Assembly (NCBI RefSeq): GCF_021155765.1
Contig: NC_060115.1
Span: 5,374,493-5,438,492, forward strand
DNA length: 64,000 nucleotides
Direction of reading: 5' to 3'
DNA from: Diprion similis
Lineage: Eukaryota > Arthropoda > Insecta > Hymenoptera > Diprionidae
Shown here in pieces: positions 25,904 through 39,782 of the stretch. Position 1 is the first letter of the stretch. Each line of letters starts with the position of its first letter. The position numbers and the translations under genes were made by a program. The notes below the pieces were generated by a model. The model saw only the letters and a list, made by a program, of their open reading frames with translations, was not told the origin of the DNA and did not search any database.

Positions 25904-26951
25904 TAACATAAACATATATATTAAGCCTGAAATTCTGAAACACCAAATCGTTTCGCAAAAATTCATAAGCTGAGCGTTTCACCGTATATTTTCAACTCTT
26001 TTCGACTCTTTTCCTTTTTGCTTCATGTATTCAGCTCTTCCTTTTTGAGTAATTGTTTTCATAAATCTACAGGCGCCATGTTCAGCCGCTACTTTATTTG
26101 TTTTTCTCTTATTTCGTCATTTTTTCCCGACGGTTTTATTTAATCTTCGAGATCAAATTGCCTGGGTGTATATGTAATACATATTGTATGGAACTCGAAG
26201 CAGAGCGTTTAACGCTTTCTGCACACCTAAGAACTTGCTAAAACTGGTAATTGCACGTTTCCTTTTTTTTGTTTTGTTTCCTTTTCCTTCTTTTTCTTTT
26301 TTTTTGTTTATTTCTTGTCCGACTCCCTCGCGTCTGCAGCAGATAGGTACACGTATAAAAAGTACAAGCGTGTGGAAAATCCGCTTCCACTCTCTTCCAA
26401 CGTTTTGCCGAATGTCGAGGGGGAGGGCAACGCTTAATGGATAAACGATAATTTCCACCATCACTATAATTCTTTCTGTCCTGATTCTAACTCCAATTTG
26501 AATCGGCGCACGCAAACCTTCGTTCCGGTTTCAATATCCTTTTTTCTTCTTCTCTGCTTCTCATTTCCGACATCAAATCGAATATTTAACGTGTGAATAT
26601 ATGTATATGTGTATATATGTATATCTACATATTTCAATCTATCCCAGTATCGCCTGATATTAACCCGGTATCGATCTGTCTCCGAAATTTATTTCAGGAG
26701 AGAAATACGTATATATATATATATAAATATATACAGGTATATCGTATATATATATATATATCGTAAGACCACGTCACGATCAGTCTTTCCCTTCGAATTG
26801 TCTTTATTGTCCGCTACAGGATCGAGAAAGAGGATTGAAAGTAATTGGGTTTTCTCGGAGAAAATGAAGGCAGATTTACAAGTGAATCAGAACGAAAAAA
26901 AAAAAAAAAAAATTCCAAACAAGTAATCGTCCAAGTTATTTATTTCTCATG

Positions 26952-26982
<31 letters not shown>

Positions 26983-29040
26983 TTCTCTCCTCCAATTTTG
27001 AATTCGCGGAACGAGCTGTCGAGATCAAGACACGGTACAATGAACGGATTGCCGAAGGGTCGAAAGGGGAGTTTTCTCGATAATTCAACTATCCCCGGGA
27101 TTTGTGAGAATAACGAAAAGTCCGTTTACCGAATTCCGTGGCGCAAAGCTCGGGCTGAAAACTTGAAGTATGTATGAGATTGAAGAGCGTATCTAGAACG
27201 GCTACGGGAACGGCGGTCAGGCCAAGTATAAACTGGGAAAGTTTCGTTACCTGGATCTCCAAGGGTACGTAACGAGTCCTGCGGCCCTACAATCTCGGCA
27301 GCAACTACCGTCCGAAACTCGCCACCGTAATTTCTGTCTTCCATTCGACCGTCGTCGTCGCAGCTTCGCCCCGTAGAGAATTACAAAGCAACCCGCAGCA
27401 GTTTAACTCCGAACTAAAACCTCGGCGACCTTATAGGTAGAGGTTGAATATCGCGCGCGGGGGTGAAAAAAAAAAAAAAAAATTTCCCCCCGCAAGCTTA
27501 TCGGGATTTTGCCTTTTTCGCCAAAAAAATATATGTACTCCGCACTTCTAATACCCACTCATCCCATTTCTTATACGACTTTCGTCTAAGTCCTGGCCGC
27601 AATCGTGTCGAGGATTATTCCTGACGCAAGGATCAAGGAAAATCGGTATAGAGACTTGAATTAACGACGAAACCGAAACAACTCAGGTTCAAAAAGAAAT
27701 TAACCAACGGTAGGTACTGCGGTTTTCCAAACGATTATCGTTTTGGAAGAAAACGAAGAAAAAAAAAAAAAAAAACAAAAACAAGAAACGTTACAAGTAA
27801 CGCTTGTAAGGGTTGAAATTTAACCTGACCTGAGGTGTGGAAAAAGTGTAAAAAATAGGAGGAAAAACTCTCGAGCAGGTGAAAACGATCAGCTTAAGGA
27901 GCAAGAATAAGGATTACGAAATAGTTAAGAGGAGTGAAAAGCAATTGATCAATTACCGCTACTCGAATAGTAAATGGTTTCTGGGTAATTGAGAGGCATC
28001 TGCAAGGCGTGCGTCGTGCAGTTATATTAGGTACCGTTTCTTGGGCTGTTTCGTAAGGATTTTCACCCGAAGCTGCTCCGAGAGGTCGAGAGCGATTTAT
28101 ATCCGTCTGCACGTCTTTTTACACTTTGGCAAAACACTATGTTAATATAGCTGACAGCGTAGAGTGAGACCTGGTATACATACATAAATAAATATAGTTA
28201 TATAGATTGCGTCGTCTGCTACTTCTCGATTTATTGTCAACTCACAGCTATAACCTGGGTTTATTATTACTGTGTCGAGAGAGGCACGTTTCGCATGCAA
28301 AATCTTCACCAATCAAACTTCGAACCGCTCTCTGATACTGGGAACTTAGATTCTAAGATTAAGACTTGCGTAAAACTTTCACGAAATAAACTCATACGTT
28401 GGCCGTGTACATACAGAATGAATGAAGAAATTTGGTAAAAAGGTAAAATCAAGGAGTGAAACGAGATCTTCTCAACGTAGGAAAATATATTTGAAATCAA
28501 TATCTTTTTTCTAGTTCAATTACTCGACATTGTTTTTTTTTTTTTCACTTCTCTTTTTAATTCTTCTTGAATAGTTCATTCGTGAATTTTTATGAATTAT
28601 AAATACTATCTTGCTCGTGAATAAATTCGCGCACTAATGGCCTGAAAACTTTTTTCCCCCCACCTCTTCTCTCTCTAATGTTCAATTAACTGTGTTCCGG
28701 TTGACTCGTAAACGAATTACATTGTCTATTCAGTTAAATTATCATCGTTGGAAATTAAGGTAAAAAAAAAAAAGAAAAGAAAATTTTTTAAAGAGAAGAG
28801 TAGACCGATGAGAAAGTAGCAGAGCTCGATTAAAAATTTACTACAGTAATTAAGGGGGTCTCTAAAGGGTGGATCGAATCGAAATTTATACCTTCAGTTA
28901 ATTTTCAATCCTATCGTTTTTCTTGACTTTTATATTCATCTTGCTTTCTTATCCATGCAAAACTGAGCTCGTTGAATACAGTCTAAGAAGAAAAAAAAGC
29001 GACGTTAAAAAATCTCGCATAACTTTTCGAAATGATTAGC

Positions 29041-29096
<56 letters not shown>
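29041..29096. repeat. TAA trinucleotide microsatellite
   Basis: About 18 uninterrupted TAA units; likely polymorphic in length. Confidence 0.95.
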
Positions 29097-29099
<3 letters not shown>

Positions 29100-30288
29100 G
29101 ACTAACAAAAGAGCCGAAAAATCCTCTTTAAAAATGAAAAACCGTCATTTCAACTTGTCGACTTGTTGTTTGAAGGGCGAGGCGCAGTTTCCTGAGCACG
29201 CGTGCCCTATCTCGGAAAATTCGGCGACGACGGGACGTTTCGGCGTAACCCTAATCACCTGAAACCCTGCCGGCTACAGAATATTGGCGTCCCTCTGGAA
29301 AGAATTGATCGATCAGTATCTGCCGTTAATACCCGGGGCTGTAAGCCATCGCTTAGCATTGACCTTTGGATGTTCTCCTCAAGGGGAAAGTATACATGCT
29401 AGGTAGAGAGAGAGAGAGAGAGAGAGAGTCAGCTTGAACGGACGACGAGCGAAGCTTCGCAAGCTGTAATCGAGTATCCGCGAAAAACTTGATCAAAGCA
29501 ATCGGCGAGATTAGGGCTAATCAGGTTACAGTGAATCCGAATTTCACTCACGCCTTTGACCGACTTTTATGTTACACGTTTCTCTCGCGGCGGCGGCGTC
29601 GGTTTTTTCTCCCCAAATTCAATTTTCAAAATAGGAAAGAAAAAATATCTTTGTTGCCGCGGCATTGAGTTGTTTGCTTGGTTTTTTTTTTTTTTTTTTT
29701 TCTCTCTGCTTTTCTCAGAATTTTTTTTCTCGAAGTCTCAAAATTTCAAAGACTGACGAAACGAAATAAATGCGAAAGTAATTACAGGAAGAAAAAAAAA
29801 ACGAGATTGAGTCTATGGAATTGAAATGAACGAAATGGAGGATAAGTTGTATAATAATAATAATGATAATAACTACACGTGGAACGAAAGTGACCCATAT
29901 TTTTTATTAGTGCAATTTAAGAGAATAGCAGAGAATATAACGTAACTAGAAGATAATTTATCAATTTGGTAAAGGTCCCTTTCTTCAACCATAACGCGCA
30001 AATTTCGTCGAGTTAAAATTTACGAATTCCTGTTAAATCCAGCGGCACGTTTAACGGCGCGTAATATACATGAAATGGGAATTAGACGAGGGTAAATTTG
30101 AGCACGAAAAATTTAACAATATCATAGATTATTTCCGCGAGCCTGTATAATAATAATAATAATTTGCCATTGAGAATGATTCGGGTGTACAAAGTGAGGC
30201 TTCGTCTCTCTTCACAATTTCGCATTGATGCAGAATATTATAATAATATGAATATGGTTTAATATTGCGTTATAAATATATATGTATA

Positions 30289-31026
30289 CAGGGTAAAGCA
30301 TTTAAATTGGCAAATGCGAATAACTTGAGAATGAAGTATGTTCGATAAAAATGTTTCAATTAAACCAAAGTTTCGTCATCTTTGAAGCAGGATTTAATGG
30401 GTATAATTTTTTTTTCACGTCAGTAGCGAAATAAACATGTAAAGGTAAACTTTTTTTTTCACAGATTCGTATTCTATATGAAAAAATGCGAAATTATTGT
30501 TTCAATAATTTTTTTTAACCTGGTCCAATCATTTGTCAGTGATTTTTAAGAGTTTTACTACTAAGAGAAGTAACATTTTAGAAATTCACGAATACGTCAA
30601 AAATAAAAATCTTCTCCACAAACCACTCGAGAAAACGTAATAAACAAAACAATTCCACACCACTCTATTCAATCAATAATAATCAGTACACTCTCGAAGA
30701 ACATCATTTCGAACAAGTGTTACACTGATTACTGCTTCGACAAAGTGGTGTGGATTCGTTCTGTTTATTATGTTGTCTCGAGTGGTTTGTGCAAAAGATA
30801 TTTATTTTTGTGACGTACTCGTAAGTTTCTAGAATGCTCAATCACTCACACAATTAACGATTGGACGAAATAAAAAAATTATAGAAAAACAAATCCCGTA
30901 TTTTTTGACACAAAATACGAATCTGACAAAAAAAAAAATATTTTCATACCTTGGTTTAAATCATATTTCTGGTAAATACTCAATTTTCAAGTTATTCGCG
31001 TTTTCCAACTTAAGCGCCTAACTCTC
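30289..31026. mobile_element. TA-flanked palindromic MITE, family D
   Basis: 738 bp, palindromic over nearly its whole length. The left end CAGGGTAAAGC pairs with the reverse-complemented right end GAGAGTTAGGC. Stronger pairing follows: GCGAATAACTTGA on both sides, ACAGATTCGTATT with TCAGATTCGTATT, and CACAAACCACTCGAGA with its complement. The centre lies near 30690. TA flanks at 30287-30288 and 31027-31028. No coding frame. Confidence 0.85.
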
Positions 31027-31236
31027 TACATATATATATATAATAGATTATTGGCTGGTGTAATTATTCACAAATAACTCGCGTCCAGTCTCGGCAATTA
31101 ACAAGGCATGGGTTTGTTCCCTAACATAATTATTTCGAAGCATCGCCATATTTTCATCGAGTAATTCGAAACCCGGGTCAACTGTCTCCGTGTATAATCG
31201 AAACTATGCTAATTTATCGTTAAATTGACGCAGCGG

Positions 31237-31238
<2 letters not shown>

Positions 31239-31298
<60 letters not shown>
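31239..31298. repeat. Compound CT/TA microsatellite
   Basis: About 15 CT units are followed directly by about 15 TA units. Confidence 0.95.
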
Positions 31299-31299
<1 letters not shown>

Positions 31300-33303
31300 T
31301 CTCTATCAGAGATTTGTGGATGCGCCGCGAAGCCGAGGAAACCGAACCGACTCGACGCTGCGACGTCGAGACGACGGCGGCCAATTTCAGCTGAATATCA
31401 AGCCGATGTTTGGGGGAAATTCCGCTTCATGCCCGCGTATTAGTCGGTCTATAGTCTGCGCCTACCCCGTCCGTTTAATTATTCAACGAGGTCCTCGATT
31501 TCCACTCCCTAATTGCCAAGACGTCGGAGCCGTCGTGTCGCCATGCACAACCAACGTAGCCGTTTCGCCATGGCATGGCGGCGTGGAAAATTGCGCGTTC
31601 AAAAATTATGCAGGGTAGAAATTTGCGTCTCGTCAAGATTTCAGCCATTTCATCCGTGCTCTATAATATATGAATGGTTACATACTTGCAGAAATAATCG
31701 CGCACAATTTTACACCGATTCCGCAACAATACACATTCAACAACCCTTTTCATTTCAGAAAATTTATTACAGACTCGTACCGATTAACCCGGGGAAAAAA
31801 TTTCCCAAAAAAATCTTCCTCAAACCTTGCCGCGTCACCCCTCGTTTCGTAAATAGTTAATTATTTGTTCTCCCGACAAATGTTACTGCAGAAACCGATC
31901 GGGTTTGTTGTTGGTTTTCGGGACAAGGATTAGGGGTAGACTCTAATCGTGTCGAGAATGTGTGTATAGTATATAAATATATATATATATATGTACATAT
32001 ACATAGCGAAAGCAACGTATTTTCCCCTGGAATCAAGGGTAAAAAAAAAGTAAGCAAAGATTACACTTGACGGCAGGATACGGGGATGAAAAATTTACAG
32101 TATCGCATCGCGATTCCTGCAATGCTTTCGTCTGATTGTAGTAACATAGGAGTATTCTGACATTAAAGAGGAAGACAAATAGAGAGAGAGAGAGAAAGAG
32201 AGCAAAAATGAATTTCGCGATGGGCTATTTTCCCAGCGATTGACGCGAATAACGAAGAGAAATAAAAAAGATGGGGCGATAAGGAAAAAAGCGTCGTCGT
32301 AGAAGAGGCGAACATCATTTTCGAACAAAGGAAGGAACGAGGCTGAGCAAGTGATCCGAAAATTCTCAAATCGTGGTACATTCGTCAAAAGTGTGTCAGG
32401 ATGGAAGATCGGTGCTTGAAAGTTACGGGATCGATTTGCTCCGGCACATGACTCGATCTCTGTAAGCCTTCCGCCGACACTTTTCCTCTCAATAAAATTG
32501 GATCGGGTATATTTATATTATTATTCGATATTTGTCAATTTCAGAGCCCACCCATCGATCCACGCCCTCCAATGACAGCGAGGAGTGATGAACGAGGCCG
32601 CGCGTTAGAAGAAGCCAGAAATTTTCAATAACAACGAAAATCCGATCGGTATTACAGCGCGAGTAATGGAATACCGGCTAATTCACTCCTCCTTTTTACG
32701 ACGACAAATAAAGGAAAGAAATAAATCCCCCCCTCCCCCCCCCCTCCTTCTCCTCCTCCCTAATCTATTTGCCAGCCGAAGGGTTATCCGCGAAAATGTC
32801 GAATCAACGTTTGACGTTTACCCGAAAATCGATCGCAGCTGCGCGGACTTCTCCTTTTCCGTTCGACCGTTCGGTAAAAATGTAGGTAATGCGTCAAATA
32901 TTTATCAGCGGTGTAAAAGGCTCGTCTGCGCCTATCGCGAAAAAACCTACTCCGGAATTGTACGCATATATATATTATACACGTGTCTATATGTATATCT
33001 ATATATATCCCAACCCTTAACCGACGTCCAGGCGACCCGGTGAACTTTGGTCAACGTTCCGGAGGTTGAAGGGGTCAACGAAATGTTCCTCGGCCCACAG
33101 AGCGGCGAAAGATCGGTCACTTAGATCTCGAATTCCCGTCCGAAGATTGGAAAAAGTTTATGCCAAAGAAACGGCAAAATGATGATGCAGATATCGTTAA
33201 AAAAAAAAAAAAATTCGCAACCTGCGAGATTAGAATGACGCGAGAGAAAAACTGCTGTCGTCAAACTAACGGAATATTCGATCATTTTCATTCAATCTCA
33301 AAA

Positions 33304-33344
33304 AAGAAGAAGAAGAAGAAGAAGAAGAAGAAGAAGAAGAAGAT
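33304..33344. repeat. AAG trinucleotide microsatellite
   Basis: About 13 AAG units; read in frame they give an artefactual poly-lysine. Confidence 0.95.
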
Positions 33345-33857
33345 CAAGAAGCTGCGGAAGAATAACTTTTTCCAATCCAAGCAAAAAGTTGGCATAAAAT
33401 CGTTACCAGTCACTCGTAAAAGAAAGTCCGAAATAAATTTTTTATAAATAACGCGCAAAGAGAAGTGTATAAAAAAAAGGAAAACCAAACAAAAAAAAAA
33501 AAAATAAAAATGGGACACGTTACAGTTAATTTATACTCCACTAATAATGAGATAAATTATATTCCAAAAGCGTTTCACTCACCTCGTTTTGTGCGAATGT
33601 CACGAACGTTTCGTTGGCTCTTCAGTCTCTCACAAGTCACTGTCACTCGCACAATTCACCCACAATTTCACCGCTAAACTGCAAAATTCAATTTGCACAC
33701 CTTCACTGAGACACGATTATTAATAATTAATTACCGCCACATGAACCTCACGCGGATTATTATCAATCAAGGAAAATCCAAGAGCTTCCTTTGACTGCGT
33801 AGAATTTCGCGTGCGACTCGATCGGATCAACGCTTAGGAATGAAGGTGAATTGTGTT

Positions 33858-33920
33858 CGGTGTTTACCTGAGGGTATTAACTCCGGTGTTTACGTGTGGG
33901 TATTAACGCCGGTGTTTACC
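33858..33920. repeat. 26-bp tandem repeat, about 2.4 copies
   Basis: Units start at 33858, 33884 and 33910 (partial). Each begins CGGTGTTTAC and contains GGGTATTAAC, with one or two mismatches between copies. Confidence 0.85.
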
Positions 33921-34842
33921 AGAATTTGAGGCATTCGAACCGCGGACGTTGTGTTCCAACAAGCCTCTGCGTACCTGCCTGCACATTTCGCGTTACTAAT
34001 CCGAAAAGGGTGTATCTGAAACAAAAATTGTTCTCTCCGATTAACTTAAAAATGTGTATAATGTATAAATCTATGGAAAAAAAATGGCAAAAAATTTTCT
34101 TCAAATCAAAGAAAAAATGTCCCAGCAGGTCGACTAAAATTTTTCGTTTGACTTAACCATTTTTTAATGTATTATAGTAATTGAAAAAAAAAAAAGTACA
34201 AAGTACAAATGAAACGTTAATATGTCAATTTAATTGTCAAAATAACAATACTTTGTGTCATATTTATTTTACACCAACAGAAATGTATCTAACAAATAAC
34301 TCAAACATATTGTGAAACTGCTGGGACATAATGTTTAGTTAAATTTTTCTGAAAATGTTTAAACGTTTACTCGTTATTACTTCCCTCGGAATTTCACCGT
34401 GAAATTAATTTATTTTTGTTCTACTTTGAACTGATTCACAAAAATCTTACCAAAATTCTAAAGAAAAAAAAAAAAAAAAAAAAAAATGGTTTTCTTTGCC
34501 AAATTTTTTATGGGGGCTGCGTCCCCCACCCACCCCCTCCCCTATTGTTTACAAGTTGAAAAGCCTAGTTCGAGGAGCGACGCGAGCGGAGCCACGGATC
34601 ACCCCCGAGACGCACGCGGCTCACGCAACCGACGATGGCCAGCCGACAGACCCACACAATCATCCCTGACTCGATCCCAGTCGTCAGCCACCGGCTCTCC
34701 GCGACGCACGTGGCTGTGGCTTCATCTTGATACACGTAATCAAGTCGTAATTACGCACCTCCGACCATAAATACACGCAGTATGTGATAAACGTACGTCT
34801 CAGCGATATACGAAGGCAGCAGGCGGTTCGAAATTTTCATTT

Positions 34843-34882
<40 letters not shown>

Positions 34883-37101
34883 CCAAAATTTTTCAAATCG
34901 TATCGGATGTCCAATTATATTCCTTTTTTTTTTTTTTTTTTTTTTTGTCGTTTTTTACACTCTCGAATTTTGACACGGTGGATTAAAAAATTAGAAAAAT
35001 AATGATAATTTAAGAAAATTTTAAGGTTTTTTCTTTTTTTCTTCTTTTCTTTATACTTTCACGTGAATAAGTAAGTAACGCTTAACGCTTTTTCAAGCAT
35101 CGAGATTTTGAATTCGATTCATGCTTTAGGAACGTCCCCGATTGTGATTGTTTAACGATATTATTGTAGATTGTGTTATTATTATACAGTAATGCGAGTA
35201 TAATGTAGGCGTTTTAATTAACCTAATGAACCTAGCCGTCTGAAATATTGATAGTAACACACCGGGACAGAGTTCTGTAAGCCTTGGCAGTACCTAATCC
35301 TTGTAACAGCTGGTCGAAGGACACATTATAACTGAGAATTTATTTTTCTGAAAAGTTTAGTCTTTTTGTTCAAATATCCGGGGATTATCTTTAGAAATTA
35401 ATTTTCAGCAATTTAAAAATAAGAAAAGATTTCAAAATCTGCGAATACATTAAACAAATTTTTATTCTTTCATACAATCCGGTCAATTAATTTATTATCA
35501 ACGCGTCCTGCAAATGACTTGAAAATTTCATACTTCTGTTCTAATTCTGTTGACAGCTGTTATTATTATTATTATTATTATTACTATTTTTTTTACAACT
35601 TTAAACTGCTCTCAACTCCTGCCGTCTGGTTTGTTCGCGAAGAATAAATGAATGAGCGTATATATATACGCTCCAATGTACTCTATACATACAAACGCAC
35701 GTAGTTTCATCTAAAGCCTGGTATATATAATTATTGCACGAGTTCTGCTAACTCAACTGACATCAAACGTGCGTACCTGTATAATGTAATCCACGATTCA
35801 CTGCGAGTAATTATTCATTCATTGAAATCACAGTTATTATGCGAGTCTGTTTGTCTCTCAATACTGGCACAGCTTTATGAAAGTCAGATAAGCTGATAAA
35901 TAATTATGGCATAGGGATTGAGAGAGATGATGATGAAATATAAGATTGGTAGATCGTATTGCGCAATTTCAAACCCCCTAGAAATGAGGTTGAAATTTTT
36001 ATCGCGACTTTTAGTACATCACGGTGGTACTTGAATTTATATCGCGATTTCCTCGACGACGTAATTTCGTACTTATGTTGGCTGCCACGTGATGAGGTGA
36101 CGAGACCGTTCTTTTGACTGGGAAAAGGGCTGCTGGATATATAAATTTACAAAGCGGAGGAGAAGGCGCGAAAAATTCAATTACGTGTTTTTCCTTCATC
36201 TCCTTGTTGTTGTTGTTTTTTTTTTTTTTTTCTTCTTCTTCTTCTTCTTTCGGTTTTATTCTCACTTAAGATTTTTTATCGCTCTTATAGCACCCTTGCA
36301 AAAGGTAGAATTTAATCTCTCTCCTTGGATCTTTTATGAAAATCGAGGTGAAAATGCGACCCAAATTTGGATTATCCTGATTACTTATCGAGTGAACGAA
36401 CGAGCGAATGAATGAACCAACGCTCGGCTATAGCGAAGATACTAATTGCGAGAATTATTGAGGGTGCTTGAAGCATCTTGAGTATAGGGATCAGCTCATC
36501 CTTTATATCCCTTCATCAATCTTCGGGATCAAGATAAATTTCAAAGGTCCATCGATTCCCTGGCCCCAATGTAATCATCATTTCAAAATTTTGACGTCAC
36601 GCCTATAATTAAGTAACGTGTCACCCTCTTTAAGCATCGTATAGCCCGAAGATCCATAACTTGAAATATTATCAATCGTTATATTATTTTAGACTAAATA
36701 TAACGATTCGTTTTCAATTATTTTTTATTTCTTTTCTCTTACTAGTCTCCATCTGACCCACAAAATATTCATCTCGTTTGAAAAAAAATTTCAACATAAT
36801 TTAATCCAACTAAGCTGAGAATGATTTCGACTGAGACTCAGTGAAGCTAAAGCACACATTTCACACTTTTTATCAAATAAATTATCTGCAAATCGCGGTT
36901 AACAATATTTAACTACAAATAACTGACAGTGCAAAACGAACATCGATTGAATCGAAAAAATAAAAACGAAACTACAATTTCTTTCGTTAAATCAAAGAAG
37001 CCGGGTGTGTACAAAAGTAAACTCAAAAATGATGTAACGACGAAGTGTTTTTTGCTGCTGTGCAAAGTGGTGACAATACAGTCCGGAATAAAGGAGAACA
37101 C

Positions 37102-37416
37102 ATGAACGAGAATGGAGAAATCGGAGTCGAGCTTTTCGACGAGAATCGCCAACGCCCGATGGGACATGGTCTACGTCCAGATACCGCTTTACTCGCTAAT
37201 TTTCCTCGCCGGAGTGATCGGGAACATCCTTGTGATCCTGACCCTCGTCCAGCACCAGCGGATGCGGACCGTGACGAACGTCTTTCTCCTGAACCTCGCA
37301 GCGTCGGACATCATGCTCGGTGTTCTCTGCATGCCGTTCACCCTCGTAGGCGCGATCCTGAGGGACTTTGTCTTCGGCGAGGTGATGTGCAAGCTGGTGC
37401 CCTACCTCCAGGGTGA
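37102..37416 (+). other. Overlapping upstream ATG frame (uORF) over receptor exon 1
   Basis: An ATG at 37102, ten bases before the receptor start and in another frame, opens a frame running through all of coding exon 1. Its context (CACATGA, no purine at -3) is weak. The receptor ATG at 37112 has A at -3 and G at +4. This arrangement would permit leaky scanning. The encoded peptide is Arg/Pro/Asp-rich with no domain, so it is probably not a protein in its own right. Confidence 0.4.
37112..37412 (+). CDS. SKR: Receptor coding exon 1 (N terminus, TM1, TM2, start of TM3)
   Basis: Encodes residues 1-100 plus one base. The donor CAG G|GTGAGT is at 37413. It is GC-rich relative to its surroundings, with strong third-position bias toward C and G. 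A possible acceptor (AATACAG ending at 37080) just upstream would make this a second transcript exon. Confidence 0.92.
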
Positions 37417-39746
37417 GTCTTAATTTTTCACTTTCATTTTGTAAAAATATCGCTATGATAGACGCCTTTGTGTTAGCATACGTCATACGTATCACACAAA
37501 ATGGCGTTATTCAACCGTAGAAAAATCTCTCTGTTTCTGACTAAACGGTCGTAAAAAACGAGGCGAGATCCATCCGTCAAACACCCGCAACTCCGTAGGT
37601 ATTTCGCCTTTCCGACGGTAAATCCACCCCCAAATTCGAGATATTGTATTACACAGGGGGTGGATTTTGTCTTCACGTACCTTTTTACTCATTTTTATAT
37701 CCGTTCCTTCGTCAAATTTATTCGCTCTCTCCTGGCCCGCCGAGAGAGGAGGAGAAGGAGGAGGAGAAGGAGGGGAAGGGGGAGGGGATTTATGTTATCT
37801 TTTACTCTTGGGATTTAGTCGCGGTCTTGAAGAAAATAATATGCGGCGTATAATCGCATGGCGGTAAACATTGTCTCAACGCGTAATATGCGCTAAATAT
37901 TAATATAAAACATCGTATATTTATTATAATGATATATAACGATGACTTATTACGAGTGTAAGTATATCAATGAAATTGAATAATTGTTGCGGAAAAATTT
38001 TTCAAATCAACTTTTCCGAGTCAATCCGTATATGTATATACCTACGTAAGGACCAACCACACCGTTCGAATTGATTTCGCGAATTGAAATTCTTTCGACT
38101 TTGAAGCGCGCGGCTTCGGTTGAAAGAATAAGGATCAAAAAAAGGGCTGGGAAAAGGCTTGAATCTAGAGACGAGGATGCGTTTGCGTAGGTATATACGT
38201 ATGTATATTCCCACGAGGGAGAACGGGATGGAAATGATATTGAAAAGTTTCGAAAGGACGCGGCCGTCGCGACCTTTCTTCCACCCTTTGCATTGTGGGT
38301 ATCTAGCCATGAGACTGACAGTAGCTGTACTTTTTGCCGACCCGACTAGAAAACGAGCTCTCTATTTTCCCCGATTCGTTTTTTTCATTTTCATTTTCTT
38401 TTCTTTTTTTTTTCTTCTTTTAATCCGTTTTTCGTTTATCTTATTTTTTTTTCTTTCTTCTTTTTCGTTCCATGTGTATAATACAGTAGTTTTCTTTTTC
38501 CGCAACTACTTTGTCGTGGATTTATCATATCGACGACGTTATTTTCAGCCTTTTTTAATCACCACGAATCCTACGCTTTTCGATATCACTCACGATTTAT
38601 TCGTCTCTATATACGTCTACTTCTTTTTCCTCGGCTAGTGTGTTCCACAACATTATGCTGTGGAATTCGGTGTGTCCGGTATCGTAACGCGATATCTCAG
38701 CATTGCGCTTGCGTGTGTATATGAGCAAAGTAGATTGGAGATGATCACGAATCGGGGGGGGAGGGATAAATCAAGCTGCCCGAGCTTTTTTCACTCTCGG
38801 TATTATTATACCGATTGATCACGAATTCCGCTCTCTTATCAGACCGAAGACCATTTTACCCGTCGATTTGGAGGAACAAGAAAATATACAGATTCGCGAA
38901 CATTACGAGTAATTTTCACAAATTGGTCTTTTCATTCCCCTCAGAAATTGGTCCGAATTCATCTTAACTAGACGATAATGTAGGCGCTGTTCAACGATAT
39001 TGGATGAATCACATATTTTCGGTAAAAGCCAATCGAGTTTCTTGTTCGAGAAAAAAAAGTATCCAGCGCCGAAGTTTTCGAAGACAATCGGAGGAAGATT
39101 TATTGAAGAATTGAGGGAAAAAATGTCAAAATTTTTTTATGCGAGGGGGAAGGGGGGGGGGCAAGATGGGAGTCACGTTGATGAGACGGTGGGGCGGAAA
39201 ATAAACGGAGGGGGAAGTTACGGCTAAAACAGGGTCCACTTTGGGCTGAGTACTTCTGAAGTTTCTAGACCAACACGTGTGTAGTAGCATGGTGCTGATT
39301 AAACGTCGTGCCAAAAAGAAAAGGATTAACACAGTGGGCAAAAAAAGGGGTTAAGTTGGGTTAATAATAGTAACATAAAAAAGGTAAATGAAACGAGTGT
39401 CAGGAAAGGGAAGAAGAAAAAGATGAAAACGAGAACGAGAAGAGTAGTCACTCTCTGGTAAATTGTTACCTACGCTCGAATAAAAAATTGGATTAAAACT
39501 GTATAGCGTATAAAATAATAATGACGAAAGGGAATATAGAATAACAGTAATAATCGTATAAACAATAATAACAACGAGAGGTGTTCAATAGATACGGACC
39601 TGGAAGCGTTTCGTGACGACGCGCATAACTGTTGATCGTTCTCTTCCAGCGATTTAGCAATCTCTGCTAAAAGGGCGTTCCCCATAGGTATATATACCAT
39701 ATGGGCAGGATGTGTGTGTGTAGTACGTTAGTATTCGGCGGAAAGT

Positions 39747-39782
<36 letters not shown>

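Larger units (their letters stand above)
18974..37111. other. Intergenic region between yellow and the receptor gene
   Basis: No exon chain or RNA gene is supportable here. The contents I can identify are palindromic elements (partial family E at 22867, family B at 25126, family D at 30289), several microsatellites (CATT/ATTC near 23575-23595, TAA at 29041, CT/TA at 31239, AAG at 33304), a 26-bp tandem repeat at 33858, and poly(T)/poly(A) runs near 21876, 26953, 34463 and 34923. GC-richer islands at about 20590-20940 and 34560-34770 contain short open frames with no domain and may be regulatory. Confidence 0.55.

Noticed and set aside
38159..38638. 159-codon frame in receptor intron 1
   Set aside because: Phe/Ser-rich translation of poly-T tracts.
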